A DNA stretch of 64,000 nt, taken from the NCBI RefSeq assembly GCF_040409955.1, contig NZ_CP123384.1, positions 1,594,001 to 1,658,000 on the forward strand, in the 5' to 3' direction. The position numbers and the translations under genes are program-made. Each line of letters starts with the position of its first letter. Within the stretch, counting starts at the first letter, position 1. The DNA is from Salipiger sp. H15 (GTDB lineage Bacteria; Pseudomonadota; Alphaproteobacteria; Rhodobacterales; Rhodobacteraceae). Of this stretch, positions 61,180 through 64,000 are shown piece by piece. Below the pieces are notes generated by a model. It searched no databases and had not been told where the DNA came from. It saw nothing but the letters and a program-made list of their open reading frames with translations.

Positions 61180-62052
61180 ATGACCCCGAGCCCCGTCGTG
61201 AAGACATTCTGGGACGAACCCACCGGCAGCTGGCAATACGTCTTCCACGACCCTGCGACGATGATGGGCGCGATCGTCGATCCGGTGCTGGACTTCGATC
61301 CGCTGGCCGGGGCGACGCGCACGCGGAACGCCGACGCGATCATCGCCTACGTGCAGGAGGCCGGGATCGAGATCACCCATATCCTCGACACCCATCCCCA
61401 TGCCGACCACTTCTCGGCCGCGCCCTATATCCAGTCGCGGATCGGTGGCATCACGGCGATCGGCGAGCACGTGCGGAAGGTGCAGAAGCTCTGGCAGGGC
61501 ATCTACAACCTGCCGGACCTGCCCACCGACGGGGCACAATGGGACCTGCTGCTCGCCGACGGCGATGAGTTCATGGTCGGGGCCATCCCGGTCAGGGTGA
61601 TCTTCAGCCCCGGGCACACGCTGGCCTCGATCACCTATGTCGCGGGGGATGCCGCCTTCGTGCATGACACGCTGATGATGCCCGACAGCGGCACCTCGCG
61701 GGCGGATTTCCCGGGGGGCAGTTCGGCGGACCTCTATGCCAGCCTGATGCGGATCCTCGCACTGCCGCAGGAGACCCGGCTCTACGTCGGCCACGACTAT
61801 GCGCCGGAGGGGCGCGCGGCGCAGTGCTGCGCCACGGTGGCCGAGCACAGGGCGACGAACATCCACCTGAGGGACGCGCCCTCCGAGGCCGAGTTCCGCG
61901 CCGTTCGCGACGCGCGCGATGCCACGCTGCCGCTGCCGAAGCTCATGCTGGCGGCGCTGCAGGTGAACATCCGGGGCGGACGGTTGCCGGAGGCGGAAGA
62001 GAACGGCCGCAGCTACCTCAAGATCCCGCTGAACGTCTTCGAGACGAGATAA
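61180..62052 (+). CDS. MBL-fold metallohydrolase (Blh/ETHE1-like)
   Basis: A 290-residue metallo-beta-lactamase-fold protein. The metal motif THPHADHFSAA (HxHxDH), then FSPGHTLASITYV, AFVHDTLMMPDSGTSRADFPGG and LYVGHDYAPEGR match the ETHE1/Blh group, in which persulfide dioxygenases use one iron. The PxSGxxRxDFPGG string is typical of that group. The DUF442 phosphatase-like or rhodanese partner domains seen in some Blh proteins are absent. GGAG lies 7 bases before the ATG. The upstream sulfur-type operator fits a role in sulfide/persulfide handling. Confidence 0.88.
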   Translation: MTPSPVVKTFWDEPTGSWQYVFHDPATMMGAIVDPVLDFDPLAGATRTRNADAIIAYVQEAGIEITHILDTHPHADHFSAAPYIQSRIGGITAIGEHVRKVQKLWQGIYNLPDLPTDGAQWDLLLADGDEFMVGAIPVRVIFSPGHTLASITYVAGDAAFVHDTLMMPDSGTSRADFPGGSSADLYASLMRILALPQETRLYVGHDYAPEGRAAQCCATVAEHRATNIHLRDAPSEAEFRAVRDARDATLPLPKLMLAALQVNIRGGRLPEAEENGRSYLKIPLNVFETR

Positions 62053-62067
62053 GGCACTGACGCCGCC

Positions 62068-62718
62068 TCACCGGGCCGCGGAGATCCCGCCGCCCAGCTT
62101 GGCGAAGTGCGCGAGACATGCCTCCATGCCGATCACGTCGGCGTATTTCGCGTTCATGTCGAAGAGGTTGGCCTCGTGCGGGGCCGCGTGGCGGTCGCCG
62201 CAGGCCTCGCGCACCACCAGCGTGCGGAAGCCGTGGCTCATGGCATCGACGCAGGAGGCGCGCACGCAGCCCGAGGTGGTGAGCCCGGTCAGGATCACGC
62301 TGTCACAGCCCATGGCTGTGAGGGTCGAGGCGAGCGACGTGCCGAAGAAGGCCGAGGGGTACTGCTTCGAGACCACCAGCTCGTCGGCCTCGGGCACCAG
62401 CCCTTTGGCGAATTCGGCGGTGGCGCGGCCGGGCAGGAAGGCCCCGAGCGGCGCGGCCTTCTCGAAGAAGCGCCCGCCGTCGATGCCGCTCGGGTGCAGC
62501 GCGATGCGGGTGTGGATGACCGGCACGCCCGCCGCCCGCGCCGCCGCCCGCAGCTGCAGCGCGGCGGCGAGCGCGGTCACCGCGCCCTCGCCGGCGAAGA
62601 GCGGGCAGGCCGCGTCGTAATAGGCGTGGGCGAAGTCGATCAGCAGCAGCGCCGGGCGGGCCCCGAAGCCGACCGAGCGGTCGTAGACCCCCGCGTAATT
62701 CTCCGCCGCGCCAGTCAT
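62068..62718 (-). CDS. Isochorismatase-family amidohydrolase
   Basis: A 216-residue cysteine hydrolase with the catalytic triad Asp (LLIDFAHAYYD), Lys (SKQYPSAFFGT) and Cys (TGLTTSGCVRASCVDAM), and a cis-peptide region before the cysteine. The N-terminal NYAGVYDRSVGFG resembles N-carbamoylsarcosine or maleamate amidohydrolases. It is one base from the flavin reductase gene and shares its strand with the amidase, so the three probably form a catabolic unit for a nitrogen-containing substrate. Confidence 0.85.
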   Translation of the reverse strand: MTGAAENYAGVYDRSVGFGARPALLLIDFAHAYYDAACPLFAGEGAVTALAAALQLRAAARAAGVPVIHTRIALHPSGIDGGRFFEKAAPLGAFLPGRATAEFAKGLVPEADELVVSKQYPSAFFGTSLASTLTAMGCDSVILTGLTTSGCVRASCVDAMSHGFRTLVVREACGDRHAAPHEANLFDMNAKYADVIGMEACLAHFAKLGGGISAAR

Positions 62719-62719
62719 C

Positions 62720-63211
62720 TCAGGCCTTTTCCGTGCGGGTCAGGCTCTCGAACTTGCCCTCGTGGTAGAGCAGCGGGTCCGAGGGGCTGCCCCAGTCGGT
62801 GACCGCGACCACCTCGCCGATGAAGATCGTGTGCGTGCCGAAGCTGCTCTTCTGCGCCGGGCGGCAGTCGAAGCTCACCTGCGCGCCACGGAGGGCAGGG
62901 GCGCCGGTCTCCAGCTCGGACCAGTCGCCCATCTCGAAGCGGGTCTCGCGGTCCTTCGGCATGGCGAAGCGCGTCGCGATGTCCTGCTGCCCGCGCGAGA
63001 GCACGTTGACGCAGAAGGCCCGCGCCTCGCTCAGGTGCTCGTGGATCGAGGCCGAGGCGTTGACGCAGATCAGCAGGCTCGGCGGCTCGGCGCTGAGCGA
63101 GGTCACCGCGGTGGCGATCAGGCCGTGCCGCACGCCGTCGCACTCGCAGGTGATCAGCGAGACGCCGGCGGCAAGGCGCCGCATGCCGGATTTGAAGTCG
63201 TTGGGGTCCAT
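62720..63211 (-). CDS. Flavin reductase-like domain protein
   Basis: A 163-residue split-barrel FMN protein: FKSGMRRLAAGVSLITCECDGVRHGLIATAVTSLSAEPPSLLICVNASASIHE, FCVNVLS, and GTHTIFIGEVVAV. These are the HpaC-type reductases that supply reduced flavin to a separate oxygenase. No two-component oxygenase gene is seen in the window, so its partner may lie upstream past the edge. Its ATG is directly next to the amidase stop. Confidence 0.88.
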   Translation of the reverse strand: MDPNDFKSGMRRLAAGVSLITCECDGVRHGLIATAVTSLSAEPPSLLICVNASASIHEHLSEARAFCVNVLSRGQQDIATRFAMPKDRETRFEMGDWSELETGAPALRGAQVSFDCRPAQKSSFGTHTIFIGEVVAVTDWGSPSDPLLYHEGKFESLTRTEKA

Positions 63212-64000
63212 TCAGTCGTCCTTTCCTTCCTTCTCGGCGGGCCGGGAGGGGGCCAGCGCCGGGGCAATCTGGGCGGCGAGCCGGATCAGCCGGCTGTCCT
63301 GCGCCCGGGCCGCCACGAGCTGCACGCCGAGCGGCAGCGGATCCGCGCGCGCTGGAACATGAATGCAGGGCAGTTGCATCGCCGTCCAGAGCGCATTGAA
63401 CTTCGGCTTGCCGGCGCCGCGTCCGGGCGGGGCGAAACCGGGGGCGGCGGGGGCGATCACCGCGTCATAGGGGGCGGCCAGCGCCTCGAAGGCGCGGCGG
63501 TGATCGGCGAGCCGGTCGTAGGCCTCGAACATCTGCCGGGCGCTATGACCCTCGCTGCGGGCCGCGCGGTTCAGGAAATCGCGGTGCACCAGCGGCCCCT
63601 TGTGCATGAGGTTGCGCATGGCGGCGGCGCCCTCGCTCATCTGCACGCAGCGGTGCAGCGCGTCGAGGTCCGCCATCTCGGCGGGAAGCTGCAGCCATTC
63701 GGTGTCCGCCACGGCGTCGAGCCGTCCGGGCAGGCTCTGCATGAGGTCCATCATCTCGGGCGCCAGCTCGTCGGCGTAGGGGGTGAGGCAGAGCGCCAGC
63801 CTCGGCCGGGCAGCGGGCGTTCCGGTCTCGGGGAAGCCGTAGAGATCGCCGAGCAGCGCGAGGTCGTCGTAGGAGCGCGCGTAGAGCCCCACCGTGTCGA
63901 GGCTGGCGGCGTAGAGCTTCACCCCCTCGGTCGAGATCAGCCCCCAGCTCGGCTTCATCGCCGGGGTGCCGCAGAACGAGGCCGGGCGGATGGTCGAGCC
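63212..64000 (-). CDS. Amidase (amidase-signature family), 5' truncated by window edge
   Basis: The frame is open through the end of the window, so only the C-terminal ~260 residues are seen. The segment GSTIRPASFCGTPAMKPSWG at its visible start is the end of the amidase signature, with its catalytic serine just inside or near the boundary. The later SLDTVGLYARSYDDLALL and the C-terminal MQLPCIHVPA...LPLGVQLVAARAQDSRLIRLA fit the family. The substrate is unknown. Confidence 0.87.
   Translation of the reverse strand, partial: GSTIRPASFCGTPAMKPSWGLISTEGVKLYAASLDTVGLYARSYDDLALLGDLYGFPETGTPAARPRLALCLTPYADELAPEMMDLMQSLPGRLDAVADTEWLQLPAEMADLDALHRCVQMSEGAAAMRNLMHKGPLVHRDFLNRAARSEGHSARQMFEAYDRLADHRRAFEALAAPYDAVIAPAAPGFAPPGRGAGKPKFNALWTAMQLPCIHVPARADPLPLGVQLVAARAQDSRLIRLAAQIAPALAPSRPAEKEGKDD

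Overview
The window comes from a GC-rich alphaproteobacterium, most probably a marine Rhodobacteraceae (Roseobacter-group, Salipiger/Pelagibaca-like). This is inferred from GcrA, the Hsp20-DUF1150 pair, phosphatidylcholine synthase, TRAP transporters, Hint-domain and MobA-like proteins, and overall codon use. No database search was possible. It looks like ordinary chromosome: no insertion sequence, prophage, CRISPR array or rRNA was seen, and the only RNA genes recognised with confidence are two tandem tRNA-Lys(UUU) copies.

Region 1 (1-24.5 kb) is mostly housekeeping. It holds the end of an HlyD-type adaptor, ubiK, an overlapping lgt-midA-pgeF run, a Hint-domain protein with a substituted nucleophile, a divergent lrp/trxB pair, two secreted or outer-membrane proteins of unknown role, phzF, a heat-shock unit (hsp20-DUF1150) with a good sigma-32 promoter, proC-csaA-2-hydroxyacid dehydrogenase, tdk, an orphan LuxR-type regulator, rimO, an SLC13 permease, gcrA, an ABC-2 permease, pcs, and a paiB-mtaB-dapF run. 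The rimO downstream region contains a candidate small RNA on the minus strand.

Region 2 (24.7-46.4 kb) starts at the tandem tRNA-Lys genes and is an exopolysaccharide locus of the Wzx/Wzy type. Leftward it encodes a flippase, a 68-aa protein locked between two 4-bp overlaps, and an O-antigen-ligase/polymerase-type protein. Rightward it encodes a Wzz-like protein, a glycosyltransferase, a small membrane protein, a sulfotransferase, UDP-glucuronate decarboxylase, a secreted beta-helix lyase-like protein, the initiating sugar transferase with an extra C-terminal domain, a 2028-aa multidomain protein (propeller, malectin-like, Calx-beta, three CBM-like repeats), two glycosyltransferases and an ExoF/Wza-like export protein. 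Together they suggest a sulfated, possibly xylose-containing polysaccharide with its own matrix protein. No tyrosine kinase was found.

Region 3 (46.4-64 kb) has a MYG1-family gene and then a ten-gene minus-strand operon for hydroxycinnamate (ferulate-type) catabolism: marR, TRAP dctP-dctQ-dctM, SDR dehydrogenase, enoyl-CoA hydratase, feruloyl-CoA synthase, amidohydrolase, secreted tannase/feruloyl esterase, and acyl-CoA dehydrogenase. The gene content fits the CoA-dependent beta-oxidative route: ester hydrolysis outside the cytoplasm, TRAP uptake, CoA activation, hydration, oxidation, then side-chain cleavage. Next to it are a MobA-like aromatic hydroxylase divergent from its own MarR regulator, a metallo-beta-lactamase-fold hydrolase behind an ATTC-N8-GAAT box like that of sulfide-responsive SqrR, and an isochorismatase-flavin reductase-amidase group cut by the window edge.
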